A DNA stretch of 64,000 nucleotides, from assembly GCA_963675625.1 (NCBI GenBank), contig OY776497.1, positions 2,651,690 through 2,715,689 of the forward strand, given 5' to 3'. The position numbers were made by a program, and so were the translations under genes. A model generated the notes under the pieces. It did not search any database. It saw only the letters and a program-made list of their open reading frames with translations, and was not told the DNA's origin. Source of the stretch: F22 sp963675625 (GTDB taxonomy: Bacteria; Bacteroidota; Bacteroidia; Bacteroidales; Bacteroidaceae). This document shows positions 17,884 to 26,335 of the stretch, piece by piece; position 1 is the first letter of the stretch; each line of letters opens with the position of its first letter.

Positions 17884-19014
17884 ATGAAAACAAATGGATT
17901 ATGGCTAGCAGGAGCCATTGCATTAGGCTTTGCAAGCTGTACACCTAAAAATCAAGCGACTCTTAATGGAGATTTGCTTGCAGCAGATTCTCTGAATGTA
18001 CAGTCAGTTGTCGTTAAAGGCATTGACGGAGTCGCTGACACTGTTAAAGTTGTCAACAACCACTTTACGTTCAAAAAAGTCATTGATGCACCTAAATTAG
18101 TTTTTGTCAGTTCAGCGACTGATATTAATATTCCACCTTTGGAAGTTGTGCTTGAACCAAACTTGATCTCAACATTGACAATCAGTGCACATCCTGAAAA
18201 GGTGACTCGCACAGGTGGAGCATTGAACGAACAACTTGAAAAAGATCGCGAGAAAGCTATCGAAGTCAATGCTAAAATGACAGAATTGATTACAGCATTT
18301 CGGGCACTTGATCCAGAGGCAGAAGATGCACTAGCTAAGCGTGATAGTATTTCAGATGTGTATGATAAAGAAACAGAGGCTTTAGAATCCTATCTAAAAG
18401 ACAACTTTACTGCACATAGCAGTGATGCACTTGGTGGATTGTATTTGAAGCAAGTTGTGGCACGTCATGCAATGACTCCAGACGAGATTATTGCTGCTAT
18501 TTCTTTGTTGCCTGAAGATGAACAAAAAACAGAAGACATTGCTAAGATCAGAGCACAAGCAGAAGTTGCTCGTAAAACTGCAGTTGGTCAACCTTATGTA
18601 GACTTCGAAATGAAAGATATGAAGGGTAATGTAGTGAAGTTGTCTGATTATATCAAACCAGGTCAAGTAACTATAGTTGACTTTTGGGCAAGCTGGTGTG
18701 GCCCTTGCCGCCGTTCTATGCCAGGTCTAGCTAAATTGTATAAGACATACAAAGCCAAAGGTTTCCAAATCGTAGGAGTATCATTGGATAGTCCTAAGTC
18801 TGAAAAAGCATGGCACGAAACAGTGAAGAATCTTAAGATGACTTGGCCACAAATGTCCGATTTGAAATATTGGGATTGTGCTGCACGTCCTATCTACAAT
18901 TTTAATGCGATCCCATTTATGGTCATTGTTGACAAAGATGGTAAGATCGCTGCAAGAGGTTTGCACGACATCGTAGAAATCGAAAAAGAAGTCAAAACAC
19001 TTCTTGCTAAATAA
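17884..19014 (+). CDS. TlpA-like thioredoxin lipoprotein with DUF4369-type N-terminus
   Basis: Periplasmic thiol-disulfide oxidoreductase of 376 residues. The lipobox ASC is at Cys19. Residues 25-120 resemble the beta-rich DUF4369 domain found before thioredoxins in Bacteroidota. A helical linker spans about 120-230, and the thioredoxin fold 235-376 carries VDFWASWCGPC with the redox pair Cys272/Cys275 and the cis-Pro in NAIPFMVIVD. It probably keeps envelope proteins or cytochromes reduced, and is co-transcribed with the C69 peptidase. Codon use (many GGT, GCA, AAA) suggests good expression. Confidence 0.92.
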   Translation: MKTNGLWLAGAIALGFASCTPKNQATLNGDLLAADSLNVQSVVVKGIDGVADTVKVVNNHFTFKKVIDAPKLVFVSSATDINIPPLEVVLEPNLISTLTISAHPEKVTRTGGALNEQLEKDREKAIEVNAKMTELITAFRALDPEAEDALAKRDSISDVYDKETEALESYLKDNFTAHSSDALGGLYLKQVVARHAMTPDEIIAAISLLPEDEQKTEDIAKIRAQAEVARKTAVGQPYVDFEMKDMKGNVVKLSDYIKPGQVTIVDFWASWCGPCRRSMPGLAKLYKTYKAKGFQIVGVSLDSPKSEKAWHETVKNLKMTWPQMSDLKYWDCAARPIYNFNAIPFMVIVDKDGKIAARGLHDIVEIEKEVKTLLAK

Positions 19015-19036
19015 GTTTTCACTTACACATTATAGA

Positions 19037-19071
19037 AGAGGCTGTGTCAAAAGTAATTTGGCACAGCCTCT
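19037..19071 (+). terminator. Terminator of the peptidase/thioredoxin operon
   Basis: Stem AGAGGCTGTGTCAAA/TTTGGCACAGCCTCT, 15 bp with one G-U, loop AGTAA, followed by a short T-rich stretch. A degenerate copy lies at 19573-19609. Confidence 0.75.
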
Positions 19072-19401
19072 CTTTAAATATTAATAAACGAACTTGTGAT
19101 TGTACCCACCTTAACGTCTGCCGATTGGATGTGACGAAAATTTCTCAGAGAGAACAAAATTCCTTTATTTTCCATTTGATTTTTATAATTAATGTCCCAC
19201 AAACACACAATTCACCCCCCACTACTACTTTTCCACCCCAAGACACCGCAAAATTCAACAAAAAAAATGAGTAATCAAAAGAACCCCAGATAAATTTCAT
19301 CGCTTTTGGAGAAGATTTGCAAGAAAAAAAATAACGTGCAAATTTTATCCAAAACAACAAACATACAACACAAATCTTCGACGAATCACTTCACTTTTCC
19401 G

Positions 19402-19489
19402 TATTTTTGTACAAGCGCTTGCACCTCAAAACGCAAGCGGTTGCACAAAGCTAAACATCCCGATATGTAGCAAATCGCAAGCGCTTGCG
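19402..19489 (+). promoter_or_regulatory. Promoter-like box with three LacI-type palindromes, no gene behind
   Basis: TATTTTTG (19402-19409) fits a -7 box. It is followed at once by CAAGCGCTTG (19412-19421), then GCAAGCGGTTGC (19433-19444) and the perfect palindrome CGCAAGCGCTTGCG (19476-19489). The central AAGCGCTT is typical of LacI-family operators. No convincing gene follows: both neighbours converge on this 678-base gap (19015-19692). The transcript could be a regulatory RNA, or the site a leftover of a lost sugar-use locus. Confidence 0.5.
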
Positions 19490-19572
19490 TTTTTTTACTG
19501 ATAAAAAGGCCAACATGGCCCTTATATTTATCCCTCCAGCCTACACCAAGGTTTTCAATATTTTCCGCTCGA

Positions 19573-19609
19573 AAGAGGCGGTGTCAAAAGTAATTTGGCA
19601 CAACCTTTT
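19573..19609. repeat. Degenerate copy of the 19037 hairpin
   Basis: Shares GTGTCAAAAGTAATTTGGCA with the hairpin at 19037-19071, but the outer stem has several mismatches. It lies 536 bases downstream in the same gap, as a direct repeat. Confidence 0.7.
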
Positions 19610-19621
19610 TCTGATAACACA

Positions 19622-19666
19622 TGTCCCGTCCTAACATATTGTGTAACGCTATGTTAGGACGGGACA
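19622..19666. terminator. Large hairpin between convergent transcripts
   Basis: Perfect 17-bp stem beginning TGTCCCGTCCTAACATA with an 11-base loop. It can end the LruC transcript (stop at 19693, minus strand) and anything coming from 19402. The T-rich tail is weak on both strands. Confidence 0.6.
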
Positions 19667-19692
19667 AATAATTTGCTACTATTCTTTATTCA

Positions 19693-21069
19693 TCATTTTT
19701 GGGGAAACATCCAATTTTTAGCTCCCTTACCATTTACCCAATCAGCAAAGCGTGTATATGACTTAGTAATAATTTGTTTTTCACTTGGCCATACCCAAGA
19801 AGTTTTGGTTGTCTCATCAGTTGAAATATCATTGACAACAATTGCCCAAGGAAAATTGTCTGCTGATGTATAATACCTATTAGTACTTAAGTCAGAATCA
19901 TCGTTGCCTGTTCCAAAATAATATGGAGATGCATTGCGCGTAGGTGCATATCCACTCATATGAATTTCTACGCGTTCTTTTTGTTTAGCTACCTCATCAT
20001 CTACACGATAGATAAAGAAGTTTAAATTTGAGATGTTGAAATATTCAGGTTTTACTTTATGGCTATTGAAGTCTAAGCGAACAGTAAATTCTCGTCCCAC
20101 TTCGCGTGTAGAGCCCGTATTCAGTGTAGTACGGTCAGTTAGCTCCTCTTCACCTAGAAATAATTTATGCGCATCATAAGCAAGAGGAATGATAACCAAT
20201 TCGTTCCCATTTCCATCTTCTCTTAAATCATTATTGCTGTGAATATCAAAAGCTCCCTCATCTGTCGGTTCTAGTCCAGGCATACCTCTAAGTGAATGAG
20301 TAATTATTTTTACGCTCGAATTGAGAATTTTGTCAAACTGAAGTCCTATCCCCAATATATGAGTTGCCCCTACAGCCATCAACTCAAAAGTGAAAGTAGC
20401 ACTTTGTACATAGTTTTTATGTCCCTGTACTGTTTCCAAACTCTTCACATGCAATACTACATCGTTAAGATCATAATCGCCAAAAGAAGGCCATTGATCT
20501 TCAAAATTGATGGTATATCCAGCAGAATATGCCCCTTCAATATTTTCGTCATCTAATCGAGTGTTTATTGATGAACGAGTTGTTGTTGATTTTGTTGACG
20601 CGATAACTGTTCCCCCTTGTACACAAGAATAAGTCATATTTGTGTTTGTTTCAGGAGCGTTGTAACTATAGACTTTGGTTTGTCCCTCCGGATCAACAAC
20701 CTTTATATACACCTTATCTGAATAGCTTGGTATATTTACAGATGAAGTCAGCGGAAAATTACCTCTAGCCACTCCAGTAAGAAAAGGCACCGCCTGACTG
20801 TTGGTCGCTGGATTTTCCGTGTACACATCCACGTAATAATCATAAACACTATCAAACTGGTCGTTTACTTTGATAGTGATAGTCGCATCATCCATAGTAG
20901 ACCATGAAAAGTTGGAACTAGGAGTTAAATCACTTAAAGGATTGCTTTTAGCTTCTACTACAGGTCCATTGTAGACTGTATTAATATCACTTGATGTACA
21001 AGATGTATTGATTAAAGTTGCTGATAAACCTGCAATTATCGTGTACGATAAATTCTTTGTCCATTTCAT
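19693..21069 (-). CDS. LruC-domain lipoprotein
   Basis: Surface or outer-membrane lipoprotein of 458 residues. The signal peptide ends in lipobox NTSC (Cys24). Residues 40-130 look like an immunoglobulin-like beta domain. From about 175 the LruC domain begins with YTINFEDQWPSFGDYDLNDV, holding the acidic DYDLND calcium-binding-like loop, and continues to about residue 440. LruC proteins of Bacteroidota and Leptospira are surface-associated, with poorly known roles. It follows the GH53 gene by 45 bases on the same strand and is probably co-transcribed. Confidence 0.85.
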   Translation of the reverse strand: MKWTKNLSYTIIAGLSATLINTSCTSSDINTVYNGPVVEAKSNPLSDLTPSSNFSWSTMDDATITIKVNDQFDSVYDYYVDVYTENPATNSQAVPFLTGVARGNFPLTSSVNIPSYSDKVYIKVVDPEGQTKVYSYNAPETNTNMTYSCVQGGTVIASTKSTTTRSSINTRLDDENIEGAYSAGYTINFEDQWPSFGDYDLNDVVLHVKSLETVQGHKNYVQSATFTFELMAVGATHILGIGLQFDKILNSSVKIITHSLRGMPGLEPTDEGAFDIHSNNDLREDGNGNELVIIPLAYDAHKLFLGEEELTDRTTLNTGSTREVGREFTVRLDFNSHKVKPEYFNISNLNFFIYRVDDEVAKQKERVEIHMSGYAPTRNASPYYFGTGNDDSDLSTNRYYTSADNFPWAIVVNDISTDETTKTSWVWPSEKQIITKSYTRFADWVNGKGAKNWMFPQK

Positions 21070-21114
21070 AAGCAGTATATTTAATTGTTTGTTCTAGTAA
21101 TTGATTAGTAAACT

Positions 21115-22056
21115 CTATATTAATACCTCTTTTAATTGAGATTCCCAATAAAACAACCCATGGAAAACCTTCTTTTGGGCCGCCGTATTCATGCCTTTTC
21201 CTTTATACACTAAGTACTCGGTAAACTTTTTAAACACCTCTGTGCTTTCATCAGATAGGCCTACTTCAGAAATCATGACTGGTGTATCATATTTTCTTAC
21301 CAATTGCTCCAGGTTATAGATACACGCATCTGCTACACCTTGCCAAGTTTCCACCTCAGGATGGAGAGACACTCCCACCATATCCCATTGAGCACCATTG
21401 GCTCGTAGACCATCCAGTAACCATTGTAGGTGAGGCCATTCCTGCCCCCGATCTATATGCACCATCACCAGAGCTTTGGGACATATACTTTTGGCTGCGG
21501 TATAACCCGCTTGATGCAGCGCAGCATAATTTGTCATTGATTCCGATGCCCGCCCAGTAGGCCAAAGCATACCATCAGATGTTTCATTACCGATTTGTAT
21601 CCATTTAGGTTCCACATCATGATTGCGCAAATCACTCAATACATCACGCGTATGCTTACTCACAGCCTCTTGAATTTCCTCTAGAGAAAGCGATTCCCAC
21701 GCCTTAGGCTTATTTTGTTTATCGGCATTCGCCAACCAATCACTGTAATGAAAATCAATCATCACATCCAAGTCCAACTCCCTTGCCCGCATAGCCTTTT
21801 GAACCACATCAACACGGTTACACCATCCATCAGCAGGATGCACCAATACGGGTAGCCGGATAGCGTTGATTCCTAAGTTAGCCATCAACAGGGAGCGATC
21901 TATTTTAGTACCCCAAGAAAGATTCGTTCCTTTGATAATTGGATCATCCCCCGATTCCAGATCTGGTTCCTTTTGTTCCTTACTTGAAAATACCCAAAAC
22001 AGCATCAACGCACAGAAGGCGATTAAAGTAAAAGTTAGTGCTTTATCCGACAACAT
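21115..22056 (-). CDS. GH53 endo-beta-1,4-galactanase-like glycoside hydrolase
   Basis: Glycoside hydrolase family 53 protein of 313 residues with an N-terminal hydrophobic anchor (8-24). The TIM-barrel motifs are clear: FHYSDWLANADKQNKPKAW, acid/base Glu158 in WIQIGNETSDGMLWP, and nucleophile Glu264 in VMISEVG. GH53 enzymes cut beta-1,4-galactan side chains of pectin. There is no SusC/SusD pair here, so it is not in a normal polysaccharide locus. The neighbours are an LruC lipoprotein behind it and kdsC 63 bases ahead. Confidence 0.9.
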   Translation of the reverse strand: MLSDKALTFTLIAFCALMLFWVFSSKEQKEPDLESGDDPIIKGTNLSWGTKIDRSLLMANLGINAIRLPVLVHPADGWCNRVDVVQKAMRARELDLDVMIDFHYSDWLANADKQNKPKAWESLSLEEIQEAVSKHTRDVLSDLRNHDVEPKWIQIGNETSDGMLWPTGRASESMTNYAALHQAGYTAAKSICPKALVMVHIDRGQEWPHLQWLLDGLRANGAQWDMVGVSLHPEVETWQGVADACIYNLEQLVRKYDTPVMISEVGLSDESTEVFKKFTEYLVYKGKGMNTAAQKKVFHGLFYWESQLKEVLI

Positions 22057-22119
22057 AAGCAGTGGTTTTAGATGAAAGGTTTTGATATATAGAGATCAAT
22101 TAATATGAGAGTAGGGAAC

Positions 22120-22641
22120 TTACCACCCAAAAGCATCTCCTTGCATCCACAAGTTCTTAGCCTTAAGTACCTGTTCGATGACATCGCGACCACACCCGTG
22201 TCCACCAACCTTTTGAGAGATATACTTGCATACTGCCTTGACTTCAGGCACAGCATCTGCGGGGCAACATGGTAAACCAACTGTTTGAAGTATCTCAAGA
22301 TCAGGAATATCATCGCCCATATATAGAATCTCGTCATCTTGCAGTCCCAAGCTATCACGCCATTTACGGTAATCAAGAATTTTGACAGCAGAGCCCATAT
22401 ACAGTTCGCTTACCCCCAATTTAGAGTATCGAGTGCGCACAGCCTCCGTATTTCCACCAGTGATAATCGCCACATGAATACCTTGTTTCACCGCCAATTG
22501 TAAAGCATATCCATCCTTAATATTGGCCGTACGTAGCGGTTCCCCAGATGGATGCAGGGTAATGGTTTCGGCACTCAACACGCCGTCTATATCGAAGGCC
22601 AGTGCCTTAATTTTCTCTAAAGGGTAATTAATACTTGACAT
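22120..22641 (-). CDS. kdsC: 3-deoxy-D-manno-octulosonate 8-phosphate phosphatase
   Basis: HAD phosphatase of the KdsC family, 173 residues, which dephosphorylates Kdo-8-phosphate for lipopolysaccharide. Motif I is AFDIDGVLSAETI; the central IITGGNTEAVRTRYSKLGV and the terminal YMGDDIPDLEIL metal loop match KdsC, as does the C-terminal GGHGCGRDVIEQ. The length is right for the tetrameric type. It follows the DUF2520 gene by 17 bases, a linkage common in Bacteroidales. Confidence 0.93.
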   Translation of the reverse strand: MSSINYPLEKIKALAFDIDGVLSAETITLHPSGEPLRTANIKDGYALQLAVKQGIHVAIITGGNTEAVRTRYSKLGVSELYMGSAVKILDYRKWRDSLGLQDDEILYMGDDIPDLEILQTVGLPCCPADAVPEVKAVCKYISQKVGGHGCGRDVIEQVLKAKNLWMQGDAFGW

Positions 22642-22658
22642 AGGTATATAGTGTAAAC

Positions 22659-23477
22659 TTATTGTTTATTATGTGTAGTTTGAGAAGCGATAATCGCCTC
22701 TGTCACCAATTTGTATATTTCTTGATAATGCGGAAAATCCTTCAACATGGCATGCTGCTTTTGTATCACATCGTAATCCAAACGCTTTGCAGGCCCCGTT
22801 TGTGCATCTACAGGAGATAAATCATGCACCTTGGCCGCTGTATTGTCCACCAAGGGCAACATGACCTCAAAAGGTAAGTCAAACTTCCTGAGTATTTCCT
22901 CTGCACAAACATACATCTGGTTACTGAAATTATTGATAAAGACAGCCGCAAGATGCATTGCTTGGCGCTGCTCACTATTGGCCTTATACGCATGACAAGT
23001 GATTGCTTGTGCCAAAGTATATAGCATGGCTTCATCTTGTGCTTGTGCCGCCTCTACAAATATAGGTGCATCCTGCAAAGAGATCACTTGCGCCTTACTG
23101 ACCGATTGCATTGGATAGAACACCCCAATACGCGCTGTTGTATTGCCAAAAACACTCATATTCACTGTCCCAGCCGTGTGTACCCACAATTTGTTGGGCA
23201 CAAGCGATGGAAGCGTAGGACCTAGGTCCAACAAAGCATTATCAGTCAGTGCCACGATATACACGTCGGCATCTTTATTTAAGCTGTCTAGACTATCTGT
23301 TGCATCACAACCTAGTTGCTCAGCCAGACACGAAGCCGATGCCATCGTACGGCTATACACCTGCACAACAGCGCAGTGTGCTTCTCGTAATGCACAACCC
23401 AGATTGGTCGCCATATTGCCAGCTCCTAAGAGCACCACACGTACATTCTTTGCCTCAGCAGCCATAGATACCTCCAT
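22659..23477 (-). CDS. Rossmann-fold protein with DUF2520 domain
   Basis: Cytosolic NAD(P)-binding protein of 272 residues related to pyrroline-5-carboxylate reductase-like oxidoreductases. The N-terminal Rossmann motif VVLLGAGNMATNLG (about residues 14-27) is followed by a six-phosphogluconate-dehydrogenase-like helical C-terminal DUF2520 region (HLAAVFINNFSNQM). Substrate unknown. The start abuts the nitroreductase stop exactly. It forms a cluster nitroreductase-DUF2520-kdsC. Confidence 0.88.
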   Translation of the reverse strand: MEVSMAAEAKNVRVVLLGAGNMATNLGCALREAHCAVVQVYSRTMASASCLAEQLGCDATDSLDSLNKDADVYIVALTDNALLDLGPTLPSLVPNKLWVHTAGTVNMSVFGNTTARIGVFYPMQSVSKAQVISLQDAPIFVEAAQAQDEAMLYTLAQAITCHAYKANSEQRQAMHLAAVFINNFSNQMYVCAEEILRKFDLPFEVMLPLVDNTAAKVHDLSPVDAQTGPAKRLDYDVIQKQHAMLKDFPHYQEIYKLVTEAIIASQTTHNKQ

Positions 23478-24209
23478 TTATTCAGGATTTCCTAGTTGCT
23501 CCAGTGGAGTACCATCTAGACTTATTTTATTATCAATCACTTCACCCGAAGACTTGACTTCTAGCGCTGTTGACTCCCACAATGTAGGATCGAAAGATTC
23601 GCTGACAGTAGGATCAATGCCTGGTGTCGTTTCCCCTCCTTCCGTTTTGTCTTGTAGTACAGCATCACTAGGATCAATCTCAGGATATTCGTTGAGGGCG
23701 ATTTTCTCCCAAGGCAATTTGGTCATATTATGAGCAGGATACTCTTTGGCCGCATGTCCCACAGTAATGATACATGCTACTTGCAATTGCAATGGAATAT
23801 TCAACACCTCATGCAGGTATTCTCCAGCCGTCATACCCGGTCCAGCGAAACGCTCACGCACCTGTACCCAGCAACTGCCCAACCCTAAGGCCGCAGCCTG
23901 CAGTTGGATATAACTGGCTGCTACACTCGCATCCTCTATCCACACATCGCTGGACAAAGGATCGGCTAGTACGACGATAGCCAATGGGGTGCGATCGACA
24001 AAGCTTGCGCCTTTTTCCTTGCACTTCGCAATCTTGGCCAGCTTTTCTTTATCATCCACAGCCAGAAATTGCCAAGACTGGCTATTCTTACTAGTAGGAG
24101 CCAATAAGCCCGCTTGCAAAAGAGTAACCACTTCTTCTTGCGTCAGTTGTTCCTCCGTATATCGACGGCATGAGCGTCTATTGATTAGTAATGATTCAAA
24201 TGATGTCAT
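23478..24209 (-). CDS. Nitroreductase-family flavoprotein with extra C-terminal tail
   Basis: FMN-dependent NAD(P)H oxidoreductase. Residues 1-175 form the nitroreductase domain: the N-terminal NRRSCRRYTEEQLT phosphate-binding arginines, APTSKNSQSWQFLAV, then AALGLGSCWVQVRERF and CIITVGHAAKEYP. About 70 residues follow that are rich in Asp, Glu, Pro, Ser and Thr and do not look like part of the fold. The family normally ends near 170-200 residues. The promoter's -33 element overlaps the terminator of the rnf operon. It is first in a transcript with the DUF2520 and kdsC genes. Confidence 0.9.
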   Translation of the reverse strand: MTSFESLLINRRSCRRYTEEQLTQEEVVTLLQAGLLAPTSKNSQSWQFLAVDDKEKLAKIAKCKEKGASFVDRTPLAIVVLADPLSSDVWIEDASVAASYIQLQAAALGLGSCWVQVRERFAGPGMTAGEYLHEVLNIPLQLQVACIITVGHAAKEYPAHNMTKLPWEKIALNEYPEIDPSDAVLQDKTEGGETTPGIDPTVSESFDPTLWESTALEVKSSGEVIDNKISLDGTPLEQLGNPE

Positions 24210-24278
24210 CTTAATATCGGTATAAAATAAATGTATAGGAAGATGCTAGGACATATCCCCACATCTATATAACAGCTT

Positions 24279-24310
24279 CAAAGATACGACATATTTTGAT
24301 TCTATACAAA
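24279..24310 (-). promoter_or_regulatory. Promoter of the nitroreductase-DUF2520-kdsC cluster
   Basis: On the minus strand TTTG (24307-24310) and TATCTTTG (24279-24286) are separated by 20 bases. The -33 box lies inside the U run of the rnf terminator. Confidence 0.65.
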
Positions 24311-24343
24311 AAAACTCCCTGACCATTGTATTGGTCAGGGAGT
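24308..24343 (-). terminator. Intrinsic terminator of the rnf operon
   Basis: Perfect 12-bp stem ACTCCCTGACCA/TGGTCAGGGAGT with a 6-base loop and, on the minus strand, a run of seven U. Confidence 0.9.
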
Positions 24344-24370
24344 CGGTACTGTCGATAGACAGTTTATAAT

Positions 24371-25054
24371 TTACGCTTTAAATACATAAGTAGCAGTGGT
24401 TGTTACTTCCGCTTGTATTTTAGCTTGTTCGTCAATCACCTTGACTTTTTCCTCTTTAGCCTTGTTGGCTTTCTCCATAGATTGTGTAATCCCAGAGAAT
24501 CCCATAAATGCCATAGCCAACATACCTGCCACGATTAGTGCGATAGGTGTACCCTTCATAGACTTAGGTAGGTCACTGAATTCCAACTGCTCACGAAGAC
24601 CAGCAAAAAGGATTAAAGCCAAACCAAAACCTAGGGCAGTACTAAAGGCAAAAACAACTCCTTCGAGTAGGGCATAATCTTTTTGGATCACCAAGATAGC
24701 TACCCCAAGGATAGCACAGTTTGTTGTGATCAAAGGAAGAAACACCCCAAGTGCTTGGTACAATGCAGGAGATACCTTCTTCAAGATAATTTCCACCAAT
24801 TGCACCAACGAAGCAATTACAAGAATAAACGTAATTGTTTGCAGGTATTGTAGATTATTTGGATCCAACACCAAGTGTTGCAACAACCAAGTGACAATGG
24901 TAGCGATCGTCAATACAAAAGCAACAGCCATACTCATTCCAATCGCCGTTTCAATCTTCTTCGAGACTCCCAAGAAAGGGCAGATACCCAAGAACTGTGA
25001 CAACACGATATTATTGACAAATATCGCACCGATAAATATTATTAGATATTCCAT
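24371..25054 (-). CDS. rnfA: Rnf complex membrane subunit A
   Basis: Integral membrane subunit of the ion-translocating ferredoxin:NAD oxidoreductase. Six hydrophobic helices are visible. Cys25 in FLGICPFLG and the Cys in ITTNCAILGVA match residues that in Rnf/Nqr relatives hold an intramembrane 2Fe-2S cluster shared with RnfE. The protein has 227 residues against about 190 usually; the excess is a charged, Lys/Glu-rich C-terminal tail after SITQSMEKANKAKEE. It is the last gene of the operon, before a strong terminator. Confidence 0.95.
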   Translation of the reverse strand: MEYLIIFIGAIFVNNIVLSQFLGICPFLGVSKKIETAIGMSMAVAFVLTIATIVTWLLQHLVLDPNNLQYLQTITFILVIASLVQLVEIILKKVSPALYQALGVFLPLITTNCAILGVAILVIQKDYALLEGVVFAFSTALGFGLALILFAGLREQLEFSDLPKSMKGTPIALIVAGMLAMAFMGFSGITQSMEKANKAKEEKVKVIDEQAKIQAEVTTTATYVFKA

Positions 25055-25073
25055 ATCAATTCGTTTTTATATT

Positions 25074-25664
25074 TTATCCTTTAGGAGTTAGACGATTCAC
25101 AAGTGCAATAAGGTATCCCAACACGATAAACGCACCAGGTGCAAGCACAAATAGAAGCATACCATAATTGCTAGGCATGATAGCAAAATCAAAGATCTTA
25201 CCAGTTCCTAAGAACTCACGAGTAGCCCCAAGAATAGTCAAAGCAATCGTGAAACCGAGTCCCATACCCAGTCCATCAAAGAATGAAGGCACCACCTTAT
25301 GCTTAGCAGCAAAAGCTTCCGCACGACCCAGTACGATACAGTTTACTACGATCAATGGAATAAACAATCCAAGCGATGCATACAATCCAGGAAGATACGC
25401 CTGCATCACCATCTGAAGCAAAGTCACAAAAGATGCAATTACAACGATAAAAGCAGGGATACGCACCATATCAGGGATAATACTTTTGATGCTTGATATT
25501 ACCACATTACTACAGACAAGCACAAATAAAGTCGCTAGTCCCATACCAGCCCCGTTGATAGCCGAAGAAGTCGTCCCCAACGTTGGACACATACCAAGAA
25601 GAAGTACAAAAGTAGGGTTCTCCTTAACGATTCCGTTGATTAGAATTTGGAAATTATTTTTCAT
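25074..25664 (-). CDS. rnfE: Rnf complex membrane subunit E
   Basis: Membrane subunit of 196 residues, paralogous to RnfA. LLLGMCPTLGTTSSA carries Cys26 and VVNCIVLGRAEAFA the second conserved Cys, the other half of the proposed intramembrane cluster. Six hydrophobic helices; normal length. It lies between rnfG and rnfA with gaps of 8 and 19 bases. Confidence 0.95.
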   Translation of the reverse strand: MKNNFQILINGIVKENPTFVLLLGMCPTLGTTSSAINGAGMGLATLFVLVCSNVVISSIKSIIPDMVRIPAFIVVIASFVTLLQMVMQAYLPGLYASLGLFIPLIVVNCIVLGRAEAFAAKHKVVPSFFDGLGMGLGFTIALTILGATREFLGTGKIFDFAIMPSNYGMLLFVLAPGAFIVLGYLIALVNRLTPKG

Positions 25665-25672
25665 ACTTCGTA

Positions 25673-26308
25673 TTATTTCTGGTTTTTCTTAAAAGCCGTA
25701 TACGCATTTCTCACTGCCAAAAGAAAAGCACGTGAAGTAATCGTTGACGCAGTGATTTCATCGATTTCACCACCATCTTTGTGTACGGTTAGATTATTTT
25801 TCTCTGGATTCTTACCTGTGATATCACTTTTACGTGGTGTAGAAGCCACAGTAAATCCAAAAATCTTTTCAATCAGAGTCGGTTTGGCAGCAACAGCAGG
25901 CTTAAACCAAAAACCAGCTTTTGATCCTAGTCCAGGAGTTTCATTGGTTTTCAAGATCGAGTACCCATTAATAGTACCGTCAGTAGTAAATCCTACAAGG
26001 ATTTCCAAATCTCCACCAAATCCATTTGTTTTACTCTTTACAGCCGCCCCTACAGACACACCACCTTTAGAAGCAGGATACACCACAAACTCCCCAGCAG
26101 GAGTTGTTACGTTTTGTGCTTCAGTAGATGGGTTATTATCAAATTCAGGAGCTACTTCCTTGATTGCTTCATTCAATGTTTTCGCTGCCGATTCAGCAAT
26201 AGGCGCAGTGGTCAAATTATTGACATAAGCCAGAATGGCAGTGGCCACGGCACAAACTAAAGTCAGTACCAGTAGCATATTCTTAAGAGATGATTCTAAT
26301 TTCTTCAT
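25673..26308 (-). CDS. rnfG: Rnf complex flavoprotein subunit G
   Basis: Single-span periplasm-facing subunit of 211 residues with an N-terminal transmembrane helix (about 10-30) and an FMN-binding domain. The covalent FMN site is in DEITASTITSRA near residue 185, where the Thr before ITS would be flavinylated; the usual Gly of the SGAT motif is Ala. The NETPGLGSKAGFW block is typical of RnfG/NqrC. No separate ApbE flavin transferase is seen in the window. Confidence 0.93.
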   Translation of the reverse strand: MKKLESSLKNMLLVLTLVCAVATAILAYVNNLTTAPIAESAAKTLNEAIKEVAPEFDNNPSTEAQNVTTPAGEFVVYPASKGGVSVGAAVKSKTNGFGGDLEILVGFTTDGTINGYSILKTNETPGLGSKAGFWFKPAVAAKPTLIEKIFGFTVASTPRKSDITGKNPEKNNLTVHKDGGEIDEITASTITSRAFLLAVRNAYTAFKKNQK

Positions 26309-26335
26309 GTTATTCTACTTTTTAAGATTCCTCTC

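Noticed and set aside
19515..19634. 39-codon frame starting MALIFIPPAY behind the LacI-type palindromes
   Set aside because: Its start sits in a GGCC hairpin and its end in the large hairpin at 19622; it has no ribosome-binding signal or recognisable family.
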